From NCBI GenBank assembly GCA_001600875.1, contig BCLD01000002.1:524305-534371 (forward strand): a stretch of DNA of 10,067 nucleotides. Direction: 5' to 3'. The DNA is from Solicoccozyma terricola (Eukaryota; Basidiomycota; Tremellomycetes; Filobasidiales; Piskurozymaceae). Both the position numbers and the translations under genes were made by a program. Within the stretch, counting starts at the first letter, position 1. Each line of letters opens with the position of its first letter. The notes beneath the pieces were generated by a model. That model had not been told where the DNA came from. It did no database searches and saw only the letters and a list, made by a program, of their open reading frames with translations. Below, piece by piece: positions 1 to 6,156 of the stretch.

Positions 1-384
1 AGCTCGAGATCTTTGATCAATGCCAAGTGCTGCTGGAGGGACCGTCCTTCCAACTCGCAGTCGACAGAAGAAGAGACACCCGGAGATCGCTGGCCAATTT
101 TCAAAGCCCTCTCCAACATTCCTCGGTCCTCACGCATAATCCCTGCGCCATAGAGAGCGCTCTGGTATTGGAAGAGCCGGTCAGTCTTTAGCCTCGTCTC
201 CTCGGTAGTCGGGGCCAGATCGTCCGACATGCCGAAGTCATTTACTGCTGCGTCCAGCTCATACAAATTCACTGGATTGCTGTTCCAAATGCGGACGCCC
301 ATTTGCCCTAAGCAGCGATATAAGTCGCTCCTCATGAAGTCTTCTTCGGGAACATTTAGGTAGAAGGCTACAACACCCCGAACG
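1..384 (-). repeat. Direct repeat A, copy 1 (partner at 7895-8278)
   Basis: The two segments align without gaps at an offset of 7894, with about 15 mismatches by eye (about 96% identity). Homology stops at 384/8278. On the left it is cut by the window edge. This is a segmental duplication of the part of the helical gene downstream of about codon 183. Confidence 0.95.
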
Positions 385-932
385 AAAGTTTGTAGGCGGC
401 GGATGGCGTCGATGGCAGGATTGCTAGCCAAATATGCCTCCCAGAGGGGGGAAAAGAGATTCAGGTAGACTGCACGTAGCTGAACATTAACAGGCGAAGC
501 TTCCTTGACAGCGATCTCGGCCATGTCCAAGGCCTCTTTGAACAGATCCTGTTCGTCGAGGTCTTGCTGGTCTTTTAGCGAAATCATCGCTTTCACAGTA
601 TAGAGGAGGTAGAGGCCATCCGGTCGAGATTCACCCTCGAGGCCTTGAGATTGTTGATGAATCTCCTGCAGTACAATTTGTGCCGGTTGATGAAGGGTTG
701 TTCGAACGGACTTGTCAGTCTCTCGGATATACCTCCTGAATGGGCTCTCGGGGTCCGATACAAGAGCCCAGATCCTAGCGTTTATTGCTTGAGCTGCGGG
801 ACTCATGATTCCGCCGCCGGCAGCGTTGGCAAGTAGTGGGTTCGGATTCATGAGAAACTGGCTGTGAGGGTGGGAGGTGGTTGGAAGGTGGTCGCTAATC
901 TGGATACGTGGAGAAACAGCTGAATCGGTCAT
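1..932 (-). CDS. Unrecognised helical protein, 3'-truncated by the window edge (copy 1)
   Basis: Translating the minus strand from an ATG at 932-930 gives about 310 codons with no stop down to base 1, so the C-terminus lies outside the window. The N-terminus begins MTDSAVSPRIQISDH and is Pro/Ser-rich for about 40 residues, with an alanine/glycine stretch (NAAGGGIMSPAAQAINARIWA) before a long, charged, Leu/Ala-rich part with no signal peptide or clear membrane segment. Short patterns such as YELDAAV and LERALKIGQ recall degenerate TPR-like helical repeats, but I cannot assign a family or function. No catalytic motif is visible. An upstream frame on the same strand ends only 5 bases away, so this ATG may instead be internal to a spliced gene whose 62-base intron would be 900-961. 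The segment 1-384 has a second copy at 7895-8278. Coding status is fairly sure; start and function are not. Confidence 0.6.
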   Translation of the reverse strand, partial: MTDSAVSPRIQISDHLPTTSHPHSQFLMNPNPLLANAAGGGIMSPAAQAINARIWALVSDPESPFRRYIRETDKSVRTTLHQPAQIVLQEIHQQSQGLEGESRPDGLYLLYTVKAMISLKDQQDLDEQDLFKEALDMAEIAVKEASPVNVQLRAVYLNLFSPLWEAYLASNPAIDAIRRLQTFVRGVVAFYLNVPEEDFMRSDLYRCLGQMGVRIWNSNPVNLYELDAAVNDFGMSDDLAPTTEETRLKTDRLFQYQSALYGAGIMREDRGMLERALKIGQRSPGVSSSVDCELEGRSLQQHLALIKDLE

Positions 933-961
933 GATTGCTAGGAATAGGAAGCGCTGCTCAC
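900..961 (-). other. Possible intron joining the repeat-bearing ORF to the helical ORF
   Basis: On the minus strand CAG|GTGAGC at 964-956 is a strong donor, CATGACC supplies a possible branch region, and ATCCAG ending at 900 is an acceptor. Removing these 62 bases joins the two frames exactly. Another acceptor ending at 858 would also keep frame. The alternative is that these are two separate genes with a stop and a start 5 bases apart, which would be unusual on one strand in a fungus. Confidence 0.4.
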
Positions 962-1567
962 CTGGGCATTCTGAGGCTGAAGAGCTCCAGGAACATCCGA
1001 CGTTCCTGTCCCGATGGCGTAGTCGGGGTCAAAGACCACTTGAGTTTCTCCTGGATAAACCCGTAGGAGCTCACTGTAGGTGTTTGAATCGCGGGAGAGT
1101 GGGTTCTGGCTGTCTGTTTCATCCGGCACGGCTTCCTCAACGGGTAAGTTCTGATCGGGCTTCATTTCCACCACCGTTTGCGAGGGCGTAATGTCCAACT
1201 GCAGCGAGTAGGCTTCATCGTCGTCTTGAACGAGATCCCGCAGGTTCTGATCGGGCTTCAATTCCACCACCGTTTCCGTGGGCGTGAAGTTCAACTGCAC
1301 CCCCTTGTATGCTCCTGTAACATGCGAGGAGGCTTCGCCATCGGTTACAAGAGAAGAAACTAACCTATGTTGTTCTGACTGCATGGTGGCCGCATCAGCG
1401 TCTCGAGTCGACTTGGCTGGTTCAAACTGGCCTGAGCTAAGTAGTAATGATGAGGATCTGTGGTAGGATTGGTGGATCAGTGTTACCACTCGCTTCGACA
1501 AGTTGTAAGCCCTGCTGGTCCGCTCGGGCATGTTCAGGTCTCTTTCTGCCGCGTGCTTACGGCACAT
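938..1567 (-). CDS. Protein with three degenerate PxETVVE repeats
   Basis: The open frame runs from an ATG at 1567-1565 to a TAG at 940-938, about 209 codons; a later in-frame ATG at 1384-1382 would give about 148. The C-terminal half holds three related segments with a Tyr at the start and a core of Pro-x-(E/Q)-T-x-V-V: FTPTETVVELKPDQNL, ITPSQTVVEMKPDQNL and a diverged VYPGETQVVFDPD. They are separated by acidic linkers (DLVQDDDEA and EEAVPDETDS). The first two are nearly identical in DNA, which supports real coding and recent duplication. No signal peptide, membrane helix or known domain is seen. The last codons follow a GTGAGC at 961-956, a good intron donor, so the stop may be intronic and the frame may join the 1-932 gene. 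A possible 50-base intron at about 1319-1368 (GTTAGT...TTACAG) would change the N-terminus. Function unknown. Confidence 0.45.
   Translation of the reverse strand: MCRKHAAERDLNMPERTSRAYNLSKRVVTLIHQSYHRSSSLLLSSGQFEPAKSTRDADAATMQSEQHRLVSSLVTDGEASSHVTGAYKGVQLNFTPTETVVELKPDQNLRDLVQDDDEAYSLQLDITPSQTVVEMKPDQNLPVEEAVPDETDSQNPLSRDSNTYSELLRVYPGETQVVFDPDYAIGTGTSDVPGALQPQNAQVSSASYS
1148..1299 (-). repeat. Tandem coding repeat, 56-bp conserved cores at 96-bp spacing
   Basis: Bases 1148-1203 and 1244-1299 are near-identical 56-base cores with the same starts and ends and no length change. They encode the first two PxETVVE units, and the 96-base period equals 32 codons. A third protein-level unit at about 1003-1075 is much more diverged in DNA. 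Confidence 0.75.
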
Positions 1568-2115
1568 CACGGGATCCACACGTGACCTCGAAACGTCTGG
1601 ATCCGCATCTCTCAGACCAGTCCAATGGGAGGGAGGTCACGTGGTAGCCCACTTATTGTGCATGGAGCACTGAAGGTCCAGACTGATCGCTTTGTATTCT
1701 TATATGTGCGCGGATTCAGTCCGGATTCAAATTGAATCGGCTCTGGAACACACCCAGGACCCCCTGCACAAAAAAGAGCACATGTTACGCCTGTCGGATT
1801 GCCCGTCGTATCTTTTAGGCTGACCTTTGCTAACTCGCTGAGGAAAAACAACTTGGAGGTGGCAATCTCCGGCTCACCCTGGCAAGTCGACTGATTCTTC
1901 GTCCTTGCTCGTTGATGGGGCTGGGTTCGTGACCCATTGCGGGCGACTGACCCGCTCCCTACGCTTTCGGTCGTGGGGAAAGGATATAGGGCGTCGCCAT
2001 TTCCTGTCTTGGCGGGGCTCCTCCAATCCTAGCTCCCTCCAATCCTACGGGTTTGTGCACTCACTTTCTCCCTTCCGTCTGGAGCCGCCCGTTTCCGGGA
2101 CGTTGAGTACTTGAG
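1568..2115. other. Non-coding interval upstream of the minus-strand genes
   Basis: No convincing gene was found. A 79-codon minus-strand frame at 1612-1851 and a 69-codon plus-strand frame at 1905-2114 have no recognisable composition or motif. The interval holds the CACGTG inverted repeat described separately and a pyrimidine-rich stretch near 2020-2085 with two TCCAATCCTA words. It probably carries 5' flanking sequence for the genes on both sides. Confidence 0.4.
1579..1643. promoter_or_regulatory. Perfect 11-bp inverted repeat with paired CACGTG boxes
   Basis: CACGTGACCTC at 1579-1589 and GAGGTCACGTG at 1633-1643 are exact reverse complements, 43 bases apart. Each contains CACGTG, the E-box bound by bHLH proteins of the fungal Cbf1/Pho4 type. 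The pair sits immediately upstream of the ATG at 1567. A role as a paired regulatory site is inference; a cruciform or mobile-element remnant is also possible. Confidence 0.4.
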
Positions 2116-2625
2116 ATGAGTCGCCCAATACCCCAACCGGTTATTAGGTCTGCGGCCCCTGAAGAAGCGAAGCTCGCGCTCTAGAAAGAGGCGGTCAAGT
2201 TTATGTCAAAACCCGAAGGGAAACCGAAGAATGACAGGTGTTGCTCGGCTTAGGGCTGGACTACGACGATATTGGGAGGATCGGCACAACTCCATCTAAT
2301 ACCAATGGAATGTTGACGGAGATGACGATCGCGGGAATTGGAGTCAACTAGGAGAAATGATTGGTGGTTCCGTTAATCCCACTACGACTGCCACTATCAC
2401 CTCCCTCCGTACCGTCAAATCCAACGCTTACAACGCTACCACCGCCAAATCAACCACCAACGGGGACACCTTTCCGACAGCAGCGTCATCAGCTTGGAGA
2501 CCATCAGTTCTAGCTCCTGCACTACGGGATTCACCTCAGTGGTCAATTTTGTTGCCATTGATTTCGGAAGCGAGTTTGACTGTTGATAGTAGTAGTCAGA
2601 AGAGTTTGATGATTCTGTATCTCAA

Positions 2626-2669
2626 GTGGGTATACTCTTCTCTCGATCTCCACTCCTACATAAGTTCAG
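2626..2669 (+). other. Probable 44-base intron in the family X relic
   Basis: The donor GTGGGT follows TCT CAA in phase 0, and the acceptor TTCAG ends at 2669. Removal joins two protein-like frames (EEFDDSVSQ and HKDVPRSTTAQPPPERT) and skips the TAA at 2661-2663. The length is short but within what small fungal introns show. Confidence 0.4.
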
Positions 2670-3110
2670 CACAAGGACGTTCCTAGATCAACAACGGCTC
2701 AACCTCCACCGGAACGAACTAATGAACGAAAAGCTACGGATAGTGATGAACCACCACAGACTCCTGATGAAGGGACGTCCACAATTCTAATTTCTCCGAG
2801 GAGTGCAGCGAATAGCGCTGCCGCAGTTGATACAGAGAAACAAAAACACAAACAGGAGGAATTGTCTCCTGCTGGGAGGACTAGGATGGAAGCCGCTGCG
2901 ACTACCTCAATGGCTGAGGCGAGTGTGACTCCAGGTGCGGGACCTAGAACGGCGAAAAATAAGAAGTTGAGGAAGCAGTTTCTGAATAAAGAGAGGATTG
3001 AAGATTCCAGAAGTGACGGTGAACAAGTTGAGGTGTCGGGGAATCAGTTGGAGCCTTTGGCGGATGGTGAGTTGAACGTTGGGTGGAAGGAGAGGTGGAT
3101 ACTCGGTGCT

Positions 3111-3283
3111 AACAGGTGATTCGCGGGAGTAGGATCAGACGCAAGTGGAGATGCGACAAAAATGAAGGAAAGGGTCAATAGACCATTAGGATACGTCTAC
3201 GTGAGTGACTCTACATGACCTCGCTACCCTCCCGCTCACGAACCCCAACTCCCCAACAGATCGAATAACCAGTAGTCAAAACC
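3111..3283 (+). repeat. Inverted repeat B, copy on the plus strand (partner 7659-7831)
   Basis: These 173 bases match the reverse complement of 7659-7831 over the same length with no indel and about 16 mismatches (about 91%). Homology begins at AACAG in both and ends at GTCAAAACC. It includes a shared exon and a shared intron. Confidence 0.93.
3201..3259 (+). other. 59-base intron conserved in both copies of repeat B
   Basis: GTGAGT opens and CCAACAG closes the interval, with CTACATGAC as a possible branch region. The inverted partner (7683-7741, minus strand) has the same length, donor and acceptor. In both copies the flanking frames join as ...PLGYVY to IE...; in this copy the third codon after the intron is TAA. 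Confidence 0.6.
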
Positions 3284-3674
3284 CGCACCGCTTGAAAGAC
3301 AGGTGGTCGTGGTCTACTCTTTGAAGCATGAAGGAGAGGAGAGCATGGTGGAGAGAGTTGTGTGTGGCGCATTTTGAAGCAGCCGTTGTATTAGTTTTCG
3401 ATCTTTAGGAATTTTTCCCGGTCCTTCGACCGTATGTTTTAACAGAGATGTTAAAGCGTTTGGCCTAATGGTATTCGAGGCAGGACACATGATGGCTTAA
3501 GCTCCGCAAACAATCAACACCTCCATCCGCGTATCCGGGCAGGGGTAATGGTACAGCCGAAGAGCGGCGGCCGCCATTGACATGGATTAGTTGGGTATCG
3601 TTTCGACTTTATCTCGTACTGTTGCGTCACTTCAGCAAACGTTTATAGTCGTACCTTGATAAGCCTGAGCTTTG
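3284..3674. other. No gene recognised
   Basis: No frame of useful length or composition appears on either strand. Immediately after 3283 there is a weak echo of the 7600-7658 sequence (a GCTT..GAA block), suggesting that decayed family X sequence continues a little further. Confidence 0.4.
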
Positions 3675-3678
3675 AAAT

Positions 3679-3779
3679 GACAGGCTGTCTTTTGGATCTA
3701 CCGTATTCTCGTCGGTGAGCGCAGGTCCTGCGCGCAAGCGGGAAAACCCCAGAACCTGTACTCACGAAAACTGCCTGTC
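3679..3779. mobile_element. Nested hairpin / foldback element 1 (about 101 bp)
   Basis: The outer ends are GACAGGCTGTC... and ...CTGCCTGTC, inverted over the first seven bases and more loosely beyond, since AAAACTGCCTGTC also pairs partly with GACAGGCTGTCTTTT. Inside, GTGAGCGCAGGT (3715-3726) pairs with ACCTGTACTCAC (3754-3765) with two mismatches, and GCGCAGG-T-CCTGCGC (3719-3733) is a perfect small palindrome. It carries no coding capacity. The same GACAG-S-CTGTC core ends the element at 5905-6027. A non-autonomous MITE or foldback element is the likeliest reading; no target duplication was found. Confidence 0.4.
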
Positions 3780-4066
3780 CTTTCACACGCTTCTACGGAC
3801 TTACTGTTACGCCCGCGAGGGGTAGGCAGGGCATCCTTGTAACGTGGTGGCAATGCACAGGGTCATGAACAGTTCGTGATGGACTAGGAAGCCGGAACCT
3901 TCATGCTCATATGTACCAGGCGGTCCCAGGCCTGCAAATCACTTCGCTGAGTGACATGGAATGAGCCGTTCTAAAGCAAGGACTTTGATCTTGCTACAGG
4001 CCTCGAGTTCCAGTGTAGGCCGATCCCCAAACGTGACTTCGGGCGGTTCCACAATAGGAGGACGGA
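3780..4066. other. No gene recognised
   Basis: Frames are short and uninformative on both strands. AATAG at 4053-4057 could be a splice acceptor in front of the possible exon at 4067. Confidence 0.3.
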
Positions 4067-4255
4067 GTGTCGCCCGGTATGGGAACCATCACAGCCGGCG
4101 TCAGTCCCAAAGGAACGTCTGTGCGATTTTGCATCGGCGGAGGGTCAGATATTGCTATAGAACGGCGCATTCCTCTCGACGGCGTGGTATGGAATAGTCC
4201 CACTCGAGTGTGCACAGAAGAGAGAGAGACTGTTGATGTCATCGAGAACCACTAG
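4067..4255 (+). CDS. Small unrecognised ORF or exon (about 62 codons)
   Basis: The frame opens after a TAG at 4055-4057 and ends at TAG 4253-4255. The first ATG is at 4079, giving MGTITAGVSPKGTSVRF at the start. The middle has a Gly-rich turn (CIGGGSD) followed by mixed hydrophobic and charged residues typical of a folded protein, and the tail is acidic (EERETVDVIENH). No family was recognised. The preceding AATAG could be an intron acceptor, making this a 3' exon whose partner I cannot identify. The overlapping frames on both strands are compositionally poorer. Confidence 0.2.
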   Translation: MSPGMGTITAGVSPKGTSVRFCIGGGSDIAIERRIPLDGVVWNSPTRVCTEERETVDVIENH

Positions 4256-4699
4256 TCCTGGAACATAAAAGAAAAGCGCCGGCATCTAGATGATGTTGGA
4301 AGTGGCCAATAGTGTGCTGTGGTTGATACCGAAGCATAGCATTGCAATGCATGGCACTGCATGGCACTGCAGCATCGCAGAGGATGCAGGTGGCAAAAGA
4401 TCTTTGGTTCCATGTAAGAGTACTAAATAGGTCGGCCACTTCTGGTCAAGCTCGATGTACAACAAAGAGAATGGTCAATTATTCATAACAGAATAAGAGT
4501 CGTACTTGCGTACGATCTCGCCTCCCAAACCCGTGGGGTCAACTCCGACCGAGGGAACTTATTATTGAGCATTGCCTGGACCTTGGGACCTGAGCTGGCA
4601 GGTGGCCCTAAAGCCGTCATTACGGGTTTACAGGAATGTGGATAAGGAATGCCGGTCGAGAGGGGCTGTTGGAAATGACATAGCGCCCGGAATTCCTAA
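4256..4699. other. No gene recognised
   Basis: Both strands are broken into short frames. The stretch contains a 10-bp tandem repeat at 4349-4370 and is otherwise featureless. Confidence 0.4.
4349..4370. repeat. Two-copy 10-bp tandem repeat
   Basis: GCATGGCACT occurs twice in a row and is followed by a partial GCA. The flanks (TTGCAATGCAT) add a small palindrome. It is probably a minor slippage product. Confidence 0.6.
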
Positions 4700-5041
4700 T
4701 CAATAGTTCGGATTGCTTTTTAGTGAGGAAGTTACATCCGTAACAATTGGGAGTTGCCAGGCTCTACCCTGATAAGGAGCGGCTTGCTGACAAGAGCGCA
4801 GGCGCAGAGCAGCGTTCACTTGAACGACAGACCACATGAAGCCGGAATACCGCGTGCCACAAGAAATCGGCTTGGCACCAGTCGCAAGTCCTAGGCCTAA
4901 CGAACTCTGGATGATGTCGGTGTTGATCTGCTGGATGAGTTCCTCACTTTGATAAATATGCTGGTCAGCAACAAGGCCGACCTTTTGGCGGGATGGGGGC
5001 GCATGGAGGTTACCATGGATAGCGGGAGGACGAGATGGCAA
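4700..5041 (-). CDS. Hypothetical ORF, 113 codons, unrecognised
   Basis: This is an open minus-strand frame with a natural stop before 4700. The middle has a helical acidic/polar stretch (QSEELIQQINTDIIQSS) followed by Gly/Ala-rich LGLGLATGAKP, which looks more protein-like than the ends. The annotated start is a non-ATG triplet, and no ATG precedes the protein-like part, so if real it is an exon or a relic. It lies just downstream, on the same strand, of the membrane-segment ORF at 5118-5345. One reading bridges the two through DASTDEQAATYIDILTLS in another frame, so both may be remnants of one broken gene. No function can be given. Confidence 0.2.
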   Translation of the reverse strand: MPSRPPAIHGNLHAPPSRQKVGLVADQHIYQSEELIQQINTDIIQSSLGLGLATGAKPISCGTRYSGFMWSVVQVNAALRLRSCQQAAPYQGRAWQLPIVTDVTSSLKSNPNY

Positions 5042-5117
5042 TATGAGTCAGGGCACTGATGGAAGCCTCAAAAAGGTAGAGAGGGTGAGGATGTCGATGT
5101 ATGTGGCCGCCTGCTCG

Positions 5118-5345
5118 TCAGTGGATGCGTCCGACAAGGGACGGCACTGGGCAATTGTCGAAGAACATGAGGATGAGGATGATACCACTGAGGACGACGG
5201 CAAGTCCCACCATAAGACGCATGCACGTCACTGCAGGTCTTGGTCGATTTGCCCTCCTTAGCATGCAAACGCGCATGCGATCGCTGTGCACCTTACTGTT
5301 GAAGACTTCAGTGGACCTCGATCCTGTCACTATGACCTGCTCCAC
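5118..5345 (-). CDS. ORF with one clear transmembrane segment, possibly a gene relic
   Basis: About 75 codons on the minus strand, including several Arg and Cys residues, then a hydrophobic helix LMVGLAVVLSGIILILMFF (about residues 43-61), a short tail and TGA. The basic stretch before it (RRANRPRP) would favour a cytoplasmic N-side. The same frame is open in the 5439-5807 ORF further upstream, with stops and a possible intron between. Downstream the reading seems to shift frame into the 4700-5041 region. The plus-strand frames over this interval lack such a pattern. It may be a membrane protein exon or a decayed gene; family not recognised. Confidence 0.25.
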   Translation of the reverse strand: MEQVIVTGSRSTEVFNSKVHSDRMRVCMLRRANRPRPAVTCMRLMVGLAVVLSGIILILMFFDNCPVPSLVGRIH

Positions 5346-5438
5346 CTCATGGAAAGTTCAGAGAAAATCTCTTGAGACATGCCTCCTGTAACAGCAATTT
5401 GGATTGGTAAGAGATCTGGTTGAGCAAGCAAGAGGGAG

Positions 5439-5807
5439 TCACCAATGTAAAATGGATCCAGTTACAATGCGATCACATGTATTCGATATATATCTGGCAC
5501 CGCCACCGACGCTATTATCGCTGCGTTTTGCACCGACCGTTCGGGTCTCCCGTCCTCTATGCAATCGGGCCGCGACACCTTGGAGTCCAAGCCATTCTGA
5601 TGCAGTAGGGATGGGTGGGGGTAGAGGCGTCGTCCCACAGTTGACGGTATCCAATCCTCGTTGCCGTCCTAGTCGAATTGAACCTGCAGGCTCGGCGTTA
5701 CCGCCAATGTCCCCTAGCAGGGACGGCCCGTTCCTTTGAGCTGGAGCATCAGCGGTCGGATAGCGTCGAAGCACCTGCGCCGCTCGCCCATGTTGGATAA
5801 AATTCAC
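5439..5807 (-). CDS. Hypothetical ORF or exon, 122 codons, unrecognised
   Basis: An open minus-strand frame continues without a stop upstream to about 5850 (QFGHHSDQGAVGVGVNFIQ), so its real 5' boundary is unclear; no ATG is well placed. It is rich in Gly, Arg and Ala. A second minus-strand frame over the same DNA is also protein-like (DGNEDWIPSTVGRRLYPH and, further on, YIGDSLLLAQPDLLPIQIAV) but has stops. This suggests frameshifts or introns rather than one clean gene. It lies upstream of the membrane-segment ORF and in the same frame as it. Confidence 0.2.
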   Translation of the reverse strand: MNFIQHGRAAQVLRRYPTADAPAQRNGPSLLGDIGGNAEPAGSIRLGRQRGLDTVNCGTTPLPPPIPTASEWLGLQGVAARLHRGRETRTVGAKRSDNSVGGGARYISNTCDRIVTGSILHW

Positions 5808-5904
5808 CCCGACTCCGACGGCACCTTGATCAGAGTGGTGGCCGAACTGCTCTATGAAAGGTTGTGGTCTTCACATTGAAATAGCTCCTCTTGGTCATGT
5901 ACTT

Positions 5905-6027
5905 ACCAAAAGACAGCCTGTCTTGTGAATGATTAATCACTCACAGGTGCAGAGGTTGAGAATTATGTGATTTGTCCGGGCCAGATCTATACATAATTCC
6001 CGCTGAAAAGACAGCCTGTCTTTTGGT
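5905..6027. mobile_element. MITE-like element 2 with 20-bp terminal inverted repeats
   Basis: The left end ACCAAAAGACAGCCTGTCTT (5905-5924) and the reverse complement of the right end (6008-6027) agree at all but the central base of their palindromic core. Each end is itself a near-perfect hairpin. Inside are TGATTAATCA (a 10-bp palindrome at about 5930-5939) and the inverted pair AATTATGT (5961-5968) / ACATAATT (5991-5998). The element is about 123 bp with no coding capacity. No convincing target-site duplication flanks it. The arrangement fits a non-autonomous DNA transposon remnant; a structured RNA or binding-site array is the alternative. Confidence 0.5.
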
Positions 6028-6125
6028 CCAGCCCCGTTTGAACAATCGTTCAATGTTCAGGTTCCCGCATGCCCCGACACGGATGGCGTCCGCTCGCCAA
6101 TTGTTGGCTTACGTCCCGACACTGT

Positions 6126-6132
6126 TATAAAT
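6126..6132 (+). promoter_or_regulatory. TATA-like box
   Basis: TATAAAT lies 13-15 bases before an ATG at 6139 (which stops after five codons) and about 30 bases before the open frame that begins at 6157. Presence is certain, function is inference. Confidence 0.25.
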
Positions 6133-6156
6133 GACCTCATGAATCTTCGAGGTTGA

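Larger units (their letters stand above)
2116..3283 (+). pseudogene. Decayed multi-exon gene, 'family X', unrecognised
   Basis: Protein-like segments follow one another on the plus strand in changing frames. An ATG at 2116 starts MSRPIPQPVIRSAAPEEAK and reaches TAG after 22 codons; the same frame resumes with KFMSKPEGKPKND. Another frame reads LGLDYDDIGRIGTTP and continues to about 2352. A serine-rich part around 2475-2575 runs into a TGA-TAG-TAG-TAG cluster near 2584. SEEFDDSVSQ then joins in phase across an intron (2626-2669) to a disordered, Pro/Ala/Lys-rich stretch of about 150 codons ending in TGA at 3117-3119. The same frame continues as FAGVGSDASGDATK, crosses a second intron (3201-3259), and meets TAA in the third codon. 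Several stops and frame changes show it is dead unless badly misread. No domain was recognised. Its 3' end is shared in inverted orientation with 7659-7831. Confidence 0.45.

Noticed and set aside
877..1466. Plus-strand frames over the left-edge genes (877-1191, 1178-1363, 1278-1466)
   Set aside because: They mirror the minus-strand coding sequence. The tandem repeat and the long open minus frames explain their openness.
2007..2018. A 13-14 base word (TGTCTTGGCGGGG) shared with the minus strand just past the copia stop, considered as an LTR fragment
   Set aside because: A match of this length is not surprising within 10 kb on two strands, and similarity does not extend on either side.
3461..3481. 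TGGCCTAATGG followed by GGTATTCGAGGC, resembling tRNA A and B boxes
   Set aside because: The two boxes are adjacent rather than 30-60 bases apart, the B-like word has an inserted base, and no cloverleaf arms can be paired.
4239..4439. Minus-strand 66-codon ORF rich in Cys and His
   Set aside because: Its Cys/His content comes from the GCATGGCACT tandem repeat and nearby GCAT words read in antisense. No zinc-binding spacing is present.
4501..4515. CGTACTTGCGTACG, considered as an operator-like palindrome
   Set aside because: It is short and imperfect, with no gene start nearby.
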